Assembly (NCBI GenBank): GCA_003973385.1
Contig: QNYK01000108.1
Span: 27,953 to 91,952, forward strand
From: Bacillota bacterium
Lineage (GTDB): Bacteria; Planctomycetota; UBA8108; UBA1146
Reading direction: 5' to 3'
DNA length: 64,000 nucleotides
In this document: piece by piece, positions 1 through 10,820 of the stretch
Layout: every line of letters starts with the position of its first letter
How positions within the stretch are numbered: the stretch's first letter is position 1
Program-made: the position numbers and the translations under genes
Notes under the pieces: model-generated
What the model saw: the letters and a program-made list of their open reading frames with translations, nothing else
What the model was told of the DNA's origin: nothing
The model's database searches: none

Positions 1-388
1 TGACCAGGCAACTGTCGATCAAGCCCGCTGCTGCGCGTGACAGGATGGCGGTCGGTACCGCTTCCCAACTTGCTGCTCTCATCTTCTCGCCGAAGCCGGG
101 CAGCATCCGATCGCAGCACAGAGTCATCGCTTCGGGTGTGATGTCCCTGGGGCCGATGCCAGTACCGCCGGTGGTCACCACCAGTGCGCAACGGGTGGCC
201 ATGTCATTGAGGCACTCACACACCTGATCGAGTTCATCGGGAACCGTGACCTGCTCGAACTCGATCGGATCGAGCAGCCTGGGCTGCAGCCAGTGGCAGA
301 CCGCCGGACCTCCCAGGTCCTCGTATTCGCCTTGAAAAACCCGATCCGAGACGGTCAAGACCCCGATGGGGCCGAACTTCGCTGACAT
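1..388 (-). CDS. mogA: Molybdopterin adenylyltransferase (MogA/MoaB family), 3' end cut by window edge
   Basis: MogA adenylylates molybdopterin before molybdate insertion in molybdenum-cofactor synthesis, in the cytoplasm. The 129 visible residues read like MogA: an SDR motif near residue 14, the nucleotide-binding TTGGTGIGPRDITPEA segment around residues 72-87, and MPGFGEKMR followed by VPTAILSR, as in E. coli MogA. The start is the ATG at 388, with GGAGGATTGA just upstream. About 50-60 C-terminal residues should lie beyond base 1. It is transcribed divergently from the VWA gene at 622. The family call is firm; MogA versus the closely related MoaB is inferred from the similarity to MogA. Confidence 0.87.
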   Translation of the reverse strand, partial: MSAKFGPIGVLTVSDRVFQGEYEDLGGPAVCHWLQPRLLDPIEFEQVTVPDELDQVCECLNDMATRCALVVTTGGTGIGPRDITPEAMTLCCDRMLPGFGEKMRAASWEAVPTAILSRAAAGLIDSCLV

Positions 389-621
389 ATTCAATCCTCC
401 GGGAAAGATCGTAAATCAGGATGAGAAAAGGAGAAAGGGGCCTCAGGGTGGGTCACTCTCGGACCAATTCTGTCAAGATGGAAGAAAATCGGGCTTTTGG
501 GGGGGAATTTCAGTTCCAACGGCGTCATCCTGGTAACTACTGAGGTGGTAGACCCCGTGGTGCTCCCTGGCGGGTACTGGCTGTTCCGGATCAGGGTCGA
601 CTTCTCGGAGGAAGGATACTC

Positions 622-1302
622 ATGCGTGCTTTCAGTCTGATTCTCGCCATTGCCTTTGTCGTGACGACCACCGGCTGGATCGTTGGTCAGTCCAATGAGG
701 GTGCCCGTAGACCTCTCGATCTCCCATCCGGCGGCGCTGGAGATGGCGACGACGATGAGGATGCCCCCGAGACGATCAATTTCTGGGGTGGAGAATACGA
801 GGGCGATGCCTTCTTCTGGTGCCTCGACAAGTCGTGCTCGATGGGCTGGAACGGTGAGATCCAGCAGCTCAAGCAGGAGTTCACCCAGACCCTCAACTCC
901 CTCTCTTCCCAGGCGGAGTTCGGAGTTGTGGCCTTCTCCGAGGGGCACATCTCGTGGAATCCGTCGCCTCAGCGGGCCAACCCGGCCAACAAGGGATCCG
1001 CCACCGCATGGGTGCTGGCTCTCAACGCTGCGGGTTGGACCTGCATCGGTCCTGCTGGAGTCGAGACTCTCAACATCGCCAATCAGTGTTCGAAGCAGAT
1101 GAAGCAGGTGCTGATACTCTCCGATGGCGAGCCGTACTGCAACGGTGCCAATACGGCGACGCAGAGTCTGGCCGACATCACCGCTGCGAACTGGCAGCGA
1201 ATTCCCGTCAATACCATCTACATCGCGACCGACAACGGCGGCATCACATTCATGCAACAGTTGGCGTCGCAGAACAACGGAACCTTCTTCCAGCCGCAGT
1301 AA
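622..1302 (+). CDS. Secreted von Willebrand factor A domain protein, copy 1
   Basis: This 226-residue protein has a Sec-type signal peptide (about residues 1-22), an acidic linker (DDDED) and one VWA domain. The MIDAS metal site is visible as D-K-S-C-S inside WCLDKSCSMGW; the middle residue is Cys where Gly is usual. A second metal-site Asp lies in ILSDGEP. Cysteines in WCLD, GWTC and PYCN are shared with the paralogue at 2683-3447, suggesting disulfides outside the cytoplasm. Start: ATG at 622 after GGAGGAAGGA. A strong hairpin follows the stop. VWA domains bind proteins or substrates through a divalent metal; the ligand here is unknown. Confidence 0.8.
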   Translation: MRAFSLILAIAFVVTTTGWIVGQSNEGARRPLDLPSGGAGDGDDDEDAPETINFWGGEYEGDAFFWCLDKSCSMGWNGEIQQLKQEFTQTLNSLSSQAEFGVVAFSEGHISWNPSPQRANPANKGSATAWVLALNAAGWTCIGPAGVETLNIANQCSKQMKQVLILSDGEPYCNGANTATQSLADITAANWQRIPVNTIYIATDNGGITFMQQLASQNNGTFFQPQ

Positions 1303-1335
1303 TCTGCAGCCAGAGAGAAGGAAGTACCCAGGAAT

Positions 1336-1368
1336 AACGGGTCGGCACTGATCTGGTGCCGACCCGTT
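1336..1368 (+). terminator. Hairpin terminator after VWA copy 1
   Basis: A perfect 13-bp inverted repeat (AACGGGTCGGCAC / GTGCCGACCCGTT) with a 7-base loop lies 33 bases after the VWA stop. Only TTCTT follows, so the U-tract is short, but stem strength and position fit an intrinsic terminator. It also separates the VWA gene from pfkB. Confidence 0.75.
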
Positions 1369-1384
1369 CTTCACATCTGCTGAT

Positions 1385-1413
1385 CCGAGGAACCGAGGAA
1401 CCGAACCGAGGAA
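1385..1413 (+). repeat. Three copies of CCGAGGAA upstream of the PfkB-family start
   Basis: The octamer CCGAGGAA occurs at 1385-1392, 1393-1400 and 1406-1413, the last two separated by CCGAA. Each copy carries a GAGGA Shine-Dalgarno core. Only the last is at normal distance from the ATG at 1419; the others could act as standby ribosome sites or simply be slippage duplications. Confidence 0.6.
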
Positions 1414-1418
1414 TCGAA

Positions 1419-2369
1419 ATGGGTCAGAAGATCTTCTGCTTCGGCGCCGTGGTGGTGGATCTCATCGCCCAGGATGTTGCCGTGATTCCCGGTCCCGGCG
1501 ACTCTGCACGGAGCGGATCCATCCATCTGGCCATCGGTGGCTGCGCCGCCAATACCGCAACCGGCCTGGCTCGCCTCGGACATCAGGTGCGACTCTGCGG
1601 AGCCGTCGGAGATGATCATCTGGGCGACTTTCTGCGAGGGGGTCTGGAGCAGGAGGGTGTGGATCTGAGACATTTCTCGGTTCACCCGGGGGTGCAGACG
1701 GGAGCCACCTTTGTCATCAATGTCGAGGGCGAGGACCGCCGTTTCATCTCCGCAACCGGAGCCAACGACGAACCCTGGCCCGAGAAGTTTGACACCGCCG
1801 CCCTCGAAGATGCTGCAGTCGTATCCTTCCACGCTTATGGACTGGCAAGGCGACCGGATGTCGAGGACGCGAGCCGCATCCTGAAGGCTGCTCGCTCTGT
1901 GGGCGCCATCACACTGCTGGATGTGATCGTGATTCCAGGAGAGGACCTGTTGCCCGACCTGAGAGTACTCTTGCCACTGGTCGATGGTTTCTTCCCCAAT
2001 GATGATGAAGCGAGGCGGCTGACAGGCAGAGCCGATCCCGCGCAAGCGGCAGCCTGTCTCAGGGATCTGGGAGCCTCCACGGTGGTCGTGACCTGCGGAG
2101 ATCGTGGGCTGGTTTGGCACTCCCCGGAGGGATGCGGGTCGCTGGCAGCGCTGACTGTCGAGACCGTCGATGCGACCGGATGTGGAGATGCGTTTGGTGC
2201 AGGTTTCATCGACGCGCATCTTCGCGATGGTGCCCTGAAGGAGAAATTGATCTGTGGCACCGTCCTGGGAGCCGCCGTTGCGACCGCCTCAGGTGCCATC
2301 GATGGCCTGCCTGATCGATCTCGATTCGACTCGATGATGCAGGCCGGGGTGCCTCACCTCGTCAGTTGA
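1419..2369 (+). CDS. PfkB-family carbohydrate/nucleoside kinase
   Basis: A 316-residue ribokinase-like (PfkB) kinase, which phosphorylates a sugar or nucleoside with ATP in the cytoplasm. The N-terminal glycine-rich signature (GGCAANTATGLARLG) and the C-terminal signature VDATGCGDAFGAGF, carrying the catalytic Asp and the anion hole, are both intact. The start at 1419 (MGQKIF) is preferred over upstream codons because GAGGAA precedes it and the fold begins at KIFCFGAVVVD. It lies between two VWA paralogues with a terminator on either side, so it is probably transcribed alone. The substrate cannot be told from sequence. Confidence 0.88.
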   Translation: MGQKIFCFGAVVVDLIAQDVAVIPGPGDSARSGSIHLAIGGCAANTATGLARLGHQVRLCGAVGDDHLGDFLRGGLEQEGVDLRHFSVHPGVQTGATFVINVEGEDRRFISATGANDEPWPEKFDTAALEDAAVVSFHAYGLARRPDVEDASRILKAARSVGAITLLDVIVIPGEDLLPDLRVLLPLVDGFFPNDDEARRLTGRADPAQAAACLRDLGASTVVVTCGDRGLVWHSPEGCGSLAALTVETVDATGCGDAFGAGFIDAHLRDGALKEKLICGTVLGAAVATASGAIDGLPDRSRFDSMMQAGVPHLVS

Positions 2370-2378
2370 CCCGAGCCC

Positions 2379-2401
2379 GCATCGGCAATTCCTGCCGATG
2401 C
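2379..2401 (+). terminator. Hairpin terminator candidate after the PfkB-family kinase
   Basis: A perfect 9-bp stem GCATCGGCA / TGCCGATGC with a 5-base loop begins ten bases after the stop codon. No U-tract follows, so termination strength is uncertain. Confidence 0.55.
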
Positions 2402-2410
2402 CAGATCGCC

Positions 2411-2467
2411 CCGATTCCGCGCTGGTGAACCAAATCACCATGGCGCAATTATCGTGCCCGGAATCGG
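2411..2467 (+). other. Nested inverted-repeat element (possible structured RNA)
   Basis: Outer arms CCGATTCCG (2411-2419) and CGGAATCGG (2459-2467) are perfectly complementary. They enclose TGGTGA/TCACCA (2423-2428 / 2435-2440) with GCGC repeated just outside it (2419-2422 and 2443-2446). The outer arm and the GCGC pair share one base, so not every pair can form at once. Confidence 0.4.
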
Positions 2468-2682
2468 ACAAAATCGCTCGGTACAGAGGGGCCAAAAGCG
2501 CAAGAATAGGGGATCTTTACTGGCCGGCGAGACACACCGGATCTGCTCTTCCAGACAGACAAGACGATTCAGTCCGCTGGGCTGAGACCGCGATCTCTCG
2601 AGATGGCGCATCTCCCACGCATCCGGGCTGTCGTCGGTGAAAACAGAAGAGACGGTCCGAGCCGTCCCGAAAAGGAATCAAC

Positions 2683-3447
2683 ATGAATGCGTCGCGAAAC
2701 TCAACGGCTTCTGGCCAGGCGGAGATCTCACGGTGGTTCTTCTCGAAACGGTTCGAGGCAACATGGTTGCACGTGTTGCTGTTGATGATACCGCTGCTGC
2801 TGATGAGCAGTCTGTGGCTCTTTTCAGCGCAAGGCGATGGAACTTACGTTCGACCCCTCGACATGCCATCCGGTGGTGGGGGCCATGCCGATGACGATGA
2901 GAACGCTCCAGAAACCATCATCTTCTATGGCATGAACTATGAGGGTGACGCGTTTTTCTGGTGCCTCGACAAGTCCGGCTCGATGGGCTGGGGCGGAGCG
3001 ATGGAGGATCTGAAACAAGAAGTGACCGGGGCAGTGCTGTCGTTGAGCCCGGCTGCTGAGTTCAGTGTTGTTGCCTTCAGCACCAATACCGTGGTCTGGT
3101 CCCTGACACCGAAACCCGCACGACTGGCTGAAAAGGTTGCCGCACTTGCCTGGGTCAATGCTTTGACCCCGGACGGCTGGACATGCATGGCACCAGCAGC
3201 CGTCCAGACCCTCGGGATCTGTAACATGTCGTCGAAGCAGTACCGTCAGATCATACTACTCAGTGACGGAGCGCCATTTTGCAACGATGTAGACACATCG
3301 ACTCAGGCACTCTCGGAGATTTCGCTGGCCAACTGGCAACAGGTTCCCATCCACACCGTCTTCATCGGATCGGACACCGCTGGAATCGATTTCATGCAAA
3401 CCCTGGCTGCAATGAATCAGGGGACATTTCACATCTGCGACAATTGA
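2683..3447 (+). CDS. Membrane-anchored/secreted von Willebrand A domain protein, copy 2
   Basis: This 254-residue paralogue of the 622-1302 protein has the same plan: N-terminal hydrophobic segment (about residues 27-48), linker with PLDMPSGGGG and DDDENAPETI, then a VWA domain. MIDAS here is the canonical D-K-S-G-S (WCLDKSGSMGW), with LLSDGAP supplying the second acidic loop. The N-terminal extension before the hydrophobic segment is longer than in copy 1, so it may act as an uncleaved anchor. Start: ATG at 2683 after AAAAGGA. Three Cys positions are conserved between the copies. Function beyond metal-dependent binding is unknown. Confidence 0.8.
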   Translation: MNASRNSTASGQAEISRWFFSKRFEATWLHVLLLMIPLLLMSSLWLFSAQGDGTYVRPLDMPSGGGGHADDDENAPETIIFYGMNYEGDAFFWCLDKSGSMGWGGAMEDLKQEVTGAVLSLSPAAEFSVVAFSTNTVVWSLTPKPARLAEKVAALAWVNALTPDGWTCMAPAAVQTLGICNMSSKQYRQIILLSDGAPFCNDVDTSTQALSEISLANWQQVPIHTVFIGSDTAGIDFMQTLAAMNQGTFHICDN

Positions 3448-3470
3448 ACCTGAATCAAGAGATCCGGATC

Positions 3471-3502
3471 GAGGGCTGCAGGGAGAGATCCCCGTGGCCC
3501 TC
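3471..3502. terminator. Nested hairpin between convergent genes (bidirectional terminator candidate)
   Basis: Outer arms GAGGGC (3471-3476) and GCCCTC (3497-3502) enclose GGGA/TCCC (3481-3484 / 3489-3492). The element occupies the 64-bp gap between the VWA gene (+) and the M48 peptidase gene (-), where a shared terminator is expected. It has no T-tract. Confidence 0.5.
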
Positions 3503-3511
3503 AATCCACTT

Positions 3512-5116
3512 CTAGGGGCTTACTTCTGCGACTCGGGCGGCGTTCGCCAGAATCCGACAACTGGCAGCTTCCCGAGGCCGGTCCAGCCTGGCGTAGATGG
3601 AGGCGAGCGTGTCGTACGCTGCCGAGAGATCGGGATGGCGAGGATCGTCAGATCGCAGCCGCTCGACTCCCTGCTCGAGCCAGACCTGAGCACCCAGAAG
3701 CAACTGGTGCTGCCGATCAGCGTCGACCTGCGGCAGCTCTGAGCGCGCCTGGAGTGCCTGCAGGTGTGCCCGGGCATTGGCGATGGGATGGGACCAGCTG
3801 GGTTGGGTGGAGAACGGGCCGCTGGCGAAGAACCATCCTGCGACAGTGATGATCAGCAGCAGCAGGACCATCCGTGCCAGCCTGCGGCGATGGCGGTCGA
3901 ACAGGCGCCGAAAAAGTGGATCCTCGCGATGATGATGCAGGACACGGATCCGGTCGTTGATCGAAGGGTGGCGCCAGCCACTCCTCGACATCGTTGTCCC
4001 CGAGATGCGGGCGATGTGAGCCAGTGTCTGGGCGATGGCCCCCGGTTTTCCGGTCAGTTCGTCGCTGACGATATCGGCGTGATGTTCCAGATGCCGAGAC
4101 AGGCGGCCGAAAAATATCCACCCTGAAACCGTCAACAGAGTCACCAGTGGGAACGCTATGACATCATCATGGGACTCCAGAACAAGAAATATGGCGAGCA
4201 GGAAACCGCAACCAGTTGCCAGGAACAGCCAGATGTGATGCTGGCGAGCGTGTGCCAACTCATGGGCGAAGGCAGCATCGATCTCATCGTTGGTCATGTT
4301 CATGATGAAGAGATCGGTGAGGAAGAACCGCCGCCCGAAGGGCAGGAGTCCGACGATCATCGCAGTGATGAGGGGCTGAGAGCCGGTCATCCAGATCCGA
4401 GGAATACCGCTACGAACACCAGAACCGGCAGCGATGCAGAGGAGGCGTTCTCGCAGAGGCCCTGGGGGGATCGGGCGCGATGGCACCATGCGACCGACAA
4501 AAGCGGGCAAGATGAAGACGATGACGATGAGCAGCATCCAGTCGCGAGATACCGGCGAGTAACCCTCCAGGGTCAGCCCATGGTCTGGATTGAGGAAGAT
4601 CCAGCTGTCGATTCCGCTCAGCACCGCGATCGGGAGAAGTACGATCAGGCTCAGTCGCAACTGCTCGATGAAGATCGAGAGCAACATCGTTGCCGATCGT
4701 GTGTGCGGATCCCAGTTCAGCGGCAGGGCGCAGAGAGCACTGGCCACCATCAAGGGCATGAACGTGAGCAAGGGAGCCACTGCGTGCCACTGCGCGGGCA
4801 ACCTGGACGCTGCCAGTTGGTGCCAGTTCGCCAGTAGCAGGATCGCTAGCCACGTCAGCAGCAACACGATGCGTCGGATCCTGAGACCGCGCTGCAGGAG
4901 AGTGTGACCGGGAACCCCCCTGCGTGAGGCGATCCATCGGTATCCAAGCACGACGGTGAATGGAACCAGCAGTTGAAGAAGCACCGGGCCGAGCAGTTCT
5001 CCGGGATGAAGCCAGGACGTGGCCCAGTGGGAGACAAAAGTGGGGATTTGAGGAGAGATCTCGCCGACGCAGATCCACATCAGGATCGCAGCGATCATCG
5101 TCAGCAGATCGAGCAT
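3512..5116 (-). CDS. M48-family zinc metallopeptidase, multi-pass membrane protein
   Basis: A 534-residue membrane protein. Several hydrophobic segments precede a zinc site HELAH (about residues 285-289); a third ligand Glu follows in the EHHAD motif (about 344). GWRHPSINDRI downstream is typical of the HtpX/Ste24 group, which degrade or process membrane proteins. A further hydrophobic segment is followed by a helical tail resembling a tetratricopeptide unit (AYDTLASIYARLDRPREAA). The start at 5116 has only a weak ribosome site. The gene lies just downstream of the PilZ gene on the same strand. The peptidase class is firm; substrate unknown. Confidence 0.82.
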   Translation of the reverse strand: MLDLLTMIAAILMWICVGEISPQIPTFVSHWATSWLHPGELLGPVLLQLLVPFTVVLGYRWIASRRGVPGHTLLQRGLRIRRIVLLLTWLAILLLANWHQLAASRLPAQWHAVAPLLTFMPLMVASALCALPLNWDPHTRSATMLLSIFIEQLRLSLIVLLPIAVLSGIDSWIFLNPDHGLTLEGYSPVSRDWMLLIVIVFILPAFVGRMVPSRPIPPGPLRERLLCIAAGSGVRSGIPRIWMTGSQPLITAMIVGLLPFGRRFFLTDLFIMNMTNDEIDAAFAHELAHARQHHIWLFLATGCGFLLAIFLVLESHDDVIAFPLVTLLTVSGWIFFGRLSRHLEHHADIVSDELTGKPGAIAQTLAHIARISGTTMSRSGWRHPSINDRIRVLHHHREDPLFRRLFDRHRRRLARMVLLLLIITVAGWFFASGPFSTQPSWSHPIANARAHLQALQARSELPQVDADRQHQLLLGAQVWLEQGVERLRSDDPRHPDLSAAYDTLASIYARLDRPREAASCRILANAARVAEVSP

Positions 5117-5151
5117 GCGGCGTGACCCTTTCGGCTACGCCGCACTCACCA

Positions 5152-5556
5152 TCAGCGGCGTACTTGTGAACGGATCAGGTACTTCATCACCTGATCCTGG
5201 TCTTCCTTTTCGATGTCGGTAAATCGAAGTCCGATGGTGCAGCGGTCGCGATTTTCAGGGATCTCCTCGATCCAGGACACCTGACAAAGACCCTTGATGG
5301 CATGGTCGAGGGAAGGCAGCAACAGATTCACACCGACATGGATCTTTCCCATCAGCAGTGCCGGGATCCAGTTGAAACTCGGGATCTTGCCGTGAAGCAT
5401 CAAACCGCCACCGCCGATCTGCGAGGTCGAGCCCTCGAAAACGACGTCTTCAGCGATTTCGACCTCCTTGGAGAGGAACTTGTAGCGGACTGGAATTTCG
5501 GTGGGGAGCCGCACGAATTCACGGCGTTGGGAAAAACTCTCGATGGCTGCGGTCAC
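5152..5556 (-). CDS. PilZ domain protein
   Basis: A 134-residue single-domain PilZ protein; the family usually binds cyclic di-GMP. The RRxxxR element appears as RREFVRLP near the N-terminus, followed by a beta strand (IPVRYKF). The expected D/NxSxxG motif is TSQIGGGG, so it departs from consensus and ligand binding is not assured. IGLRFTDI marks the C-terminal strand. I chose the GTG at 5556 because AGGAGG sits five bases upstream; an in-frame ATG 60 bases earlier has no ribosome site. It precedes the M48 peptidase gene. Confidence 0.75.
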   Translation of the reverse strand: MTAAIESFSQRREFVRLPTEIPVRYKFLSKEVEIAEDVVFEGSTSQIGGGGLMLHGKIPSFNWIPALLMGKIHVGVNLLLPSLDHAIKGLCQVSWIEEIPENRDRCTIGLRFTDIEKEDQDQVMKYLIRSQVRR

Positions 5557-5673
5557 TTGTGCCTCCTGGTGCTGTGGGGGGGAAGGGAGACCCGGGGTGG
5601 GGTTTCCTTCCATCATGAGAATAGGATGTGGAGGTCACTTCGACCAATTGGCGGCCACGGAAAAACCAGGAAA

Positions 5674-7530
5674 TCACCGGTCGGAGGGCTCTTCATCGGC
5701 GCTGTCGGGCTCCTGAGCGTCCTTCTTGGCCTTTTTCTCCAGCGCCTCCTGGCCGGCACGCCCGAGCCATCGGGCGAGCCGTTCCATCTGCTCATCCGAG
5801 GCATCTGGATCGGGCTCAATCTTCCACTCTCTGGTGGGTTCCTCGCCGAAGGTGACCTCGATGGGGATCAGCGTGCCCCGTCGAGACACGAGCAGAGTCG
5901 CCTGGCTTCCGGGTGCATGCTGTCGACGGACCTGTTTCCAGCTGCTCGCGCTCATCCGATACTGCCCCAGTGCGATGATCTCATCGCCAGGATTGATGCC
6001 GGCCTCATAGGCAGGGGTTCCGCGACGAACGCGAGTCACGGACCAGCGCCCCCCCGACTCACTGGCCTCGATTCCGAGCCATCCTTGGGGTGCTTCTTCC
6101 GGTTCTTCGGTGCTCTCGGGTTCAAAACGTAAGCCGAATACCGACAGTGCTTCCTCGTATTCCAGTTCATCGGTGCCATCGATGAATCGATGGAACCATC
6201 CGGTGAGATCGCAACCTGCAACTTCCTCGAAGACTTCTCGCAGCTGGTCGTGGCTGTATCCTCGTTCGCCCGAATATTGCTCGAAGGCGAGACGCATCGC
6301 ATCATCGAGCGAGCGGTGGTGCCCACTTTCGGTGCGGATCCTGGCGTCGAGGAGCCATGCGACCATCGCTCCCTTCGAGTAATAGGAGATCTGGCTGTTG
6401 ATGGAATTTTCGTCGCGCTGGTAGTAGCGGATCCATGCGTCAGTGCTTGCACGAGAGAGGGGGAGAACAAGTCTGCCGGGGGTGCGCTGGATTTCCTTGA
6501 TCTGTTTTCCGAGACTTTCGATGTACTTGTTCTGATCGATCAATCCGGCACGAGCGACCAGCAGGTCATCGTAGTAACTGGTGAATCCTTCGACGAACCA
6601 GAGGTCCCGAGTGAAGACCTCCTGCTCGTAGTCGAAGGGGCCGAGAGCCTCCGGGCGGAGTCGTTTGCCATTCCAGGCATGGAATTGCTCGTGACTCACC
6701 AGGCCGTACCAGCCCTTGCGGCGATCCTTGTCTCCCCATGTCCACCTTCCCGACAACATCAGTGCGCAGTTCTTGTGCTCGAGACCGCCTCCACCCTCGG
6801 CGATGACATTCAGGTAGTGATACTGCTGGTAGGGGATCTGCCCCCAGAACTGGACCAGTTCTTCGCTGATCTTCTGCACATCTTCAGCGCAGGCGTCCAT
6901 ATCCCACAACTCGGATCCTCCCAGATGGACCAGGCGATGCGCGACCGAATCGACCTCGAACTCGCGGATTTCAGGGTCGCCGAACAGGATGGGGGAATCG
7001 CACAACTCATCGACATTCATCGCACGCCAGTGACCAGGGGTGGCCGAGGGAATCACGGAGACGACTTGAGCCATGTCGGGAGCCAGTTCGATCGAGACAT
7101 CGAAAGGGCCATCCTTGCCCCTGGGGAGCAGAAAGGTGGCAGCGCCGTTGAGGAAGCCAGAGCCGGCTTCGACGAAGTTGTTTCGCACCGACAGTTTCCT
7201 GCAATAGAGGCGATATCTGACCGTTACGTCGGTCCGATGTGGCGTAGCGATGACCCAACTGTTCTTGGTCGGGCGATCTACGCTCAGGGGATTTCCATCC
7301 CCATCAAAAGCAGCGAGATTTTCGATGTGCCGGGCATAATCTCGGATCTTGTATGAGCCTGGGGTCCACACCGGCATCCACAGTTCAAGAGCAGGGCCAT
7401 CCGATGCGGGAAACCGAGCCTCGACCTCGACCCTGTGCTGGGCGCTGGATTCCAGGTGGATGGTGTAACTTGCAGCAGCCTGCTCCTGTACAGGAGGAAG
7501 CACCAGCGTCAGTGTCAGCAGCATCCACAT
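5674..7530 (-). CDS. M61-family (glycyl aminopeptidase-like) metallopeptidase with PDZ domain, secreted
   Basis: About 618 residues: signal peptide (MLLTLTLVLPP...), N-terminal beta domain with PGSYKIRDYARH, zinc site HEQFHAWNGKRLRP (about residues 280-293, the HExxHxWNxKR signature of M61), helical domain, then a PDZ domain (about 490-585) with GDEIIALG, and an acidic tail. M61 enzymes release N-terminal residues from peptides. The start is ambiguous: ATG 7530 is taken, but a TTG at 7536 overlapping the proS stop, or ATG 7524, are possible. It lies directly downstream of proS, so probably cotranscribed. Confidence 0.87.
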   Translation of the reverse strand: MWMLLTLTLVLPPVQEQAAASYTIHLESSAQHRVEVEARFPASDGPALELWMPVWTPGSYKIRDYARHIENLAAFDGDGNPLSVDRPTKNSWVIATPHRTDVTVRYRLYCRKLSVRNNFVEAGSGFLNGAATFLLPRGKDGPFDVSIELAPDMAQVVSVIPSATPGHWRAMNVDELCDSPILFGDPEIREFEVDSVAHRLVHLGGSELWDMDACAEDVQKISEELVQFWGQIPYQQYHYLNVIAEGGGGLEHKNCALMLSGRWTWGDKDRRKGWYGLVSHEQFHAWNGKRLRPEALGPFDYEQEVFTRDLWFVEGFTSYYDDLLVARAGLIDQNKYIESLGKQIKEIQRTPGRLVLPLSRASTDAWIRYYQRDENSINSQISYYSKGAMVAWLLDARIRTESGHHRSLDDAMRLAFEQYSGERGYSHDQLREVFEEVAGCDLTGWFHRFIDGTDELEYEEALSVFGLRFEPESTEEPEEAPQGWLGIEASESGGRWSVTRVRRGTPAYEAGINPGDEIIALGQYRMSASSWKQVRRQHAPGSQATLLVSRRGTLIPIEVTFGEEPTREWKIEPDPDASDEQMERLARWLGRAGQEALEKKAKKDAQEPDSADEEPSDR

Positions 7531-7532
7531 CT

Positions 7533-10291
<2,759 letters not shown>

Positions 10292-10493
10292 CCATCGATT
10301 CCAGCGACCACATCCGCGACTGGAACCGCATCGTGTGCCACCACGGCCTGTCCAGATCTGGTGTGATACCCGGCAGCATCCGGGCAATCTGGAAAAGCCC
10401 TTCATACATCGCTGGCATGGTCCGAAGAGAGATCATGAACCGGTGACCCGCCGGAGACAGAGGACCCAGTCAGGCCTGGAAGGACCCAGATCG

Positions 10494-10751
10494 GTGCCGT
10501 TGCTCGCCCGCATCCTCGAAACTGCCCGCATCCAGGCCCTGCTCGGGGGACTGATCCAGATCACTCGCATCGAGATGCGAGTCGGGAGCGATAGCGATGT
10601 GGTTCCCGAGGCGATCTGTGCGGCACTGAAGGAGCGATGTCAGGGGGATCTGCTCGATCGATGCGAGGTCAGCATCGAACTGGTAGAGGGTGATCAGGTC
10701 GAACTCAAGAGCATCGTGGGAATCCCCTTCAGCGCCAGGGATGCGATCTGA
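10494..10751 (+). CDS. Small HypA-like protein lacking the zinc-finger insert and nickel-ligand N-terminus
   Basis: The 85 residues follow the HypA (hydrogenase nickel chaperone) pattern: amphipathic helix (LLARILETARIQ), strand with ITRIEMRVG, VVPEAICAALKERCQGDLLDRC, strand VSIELVEG, then straight to VELKSIVGI, the position of HypA's last strand. The CxxC-CxxC zinc module that normally separates these strands is absent, as is the MHE nickel-binding start. The start is inferred: GTG at 10494 after GGAAGGA; GTG at 10443 is an alternative. UbiD follows 69 bases downstream. No hydrogenase or urease genes are in view. Family resemblance is by eye only. Confidence 0.45.
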   Translation: MPLLARILETARIQALLGGLIQITRIEMRVGSDSDVVPEAICAALKERCQGDLLDRCEVSIELVEGDQVELKSIVGIPFSARDAI

Positions 10752-10820
10752 AGCACTGGACAGGGGACCGGTGACATCGCAGCATCGTGGTCAGGCCAAC
10801 TCTCTGGCCAGGAGGACCCG

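Larger units (their letters stand above)
2370..2682 (+). other. 313-bp intergenic region rich in inverted repeats, between pfkB-type gene and VWA copy 2
   Basis: No convincing gene is present. It holds a terminator-like hairpin (2379-2401), a nested structure (2411-2467), three short arms ATCTC/GAGAT/ATCTC at 2593-2614 that can pair in two exclusive ways, and a GACGG/CCGTC hairpin (2651-2666) directly before the AAAAGGA ribosome site of the next gene. It may be the leader of the VWA copy 2 transcript. Confidence 0.5.

Noticed and set aside
391..1374. Long open frame antisense to VWA copy 1
   Set aside because: No ribosome site or recognisable domain; it mirrors the codon bias of the opposite VWA gene, whose signal peptide and MIDAS motif are clear.
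6190..7356. 388-codon plus-strand frame opposite the M61 peptidase
   Set aside because: The minus strand has an intact M61 zinc motif, PDZ domain and signal peptide; the plus frame has none.
10494..10751. Hydrogenase maturation operon
   Set aside because: The small protein lacks the zinc and nickel ligands of HypA and no hydrogenase, HypB or urease gene is present.
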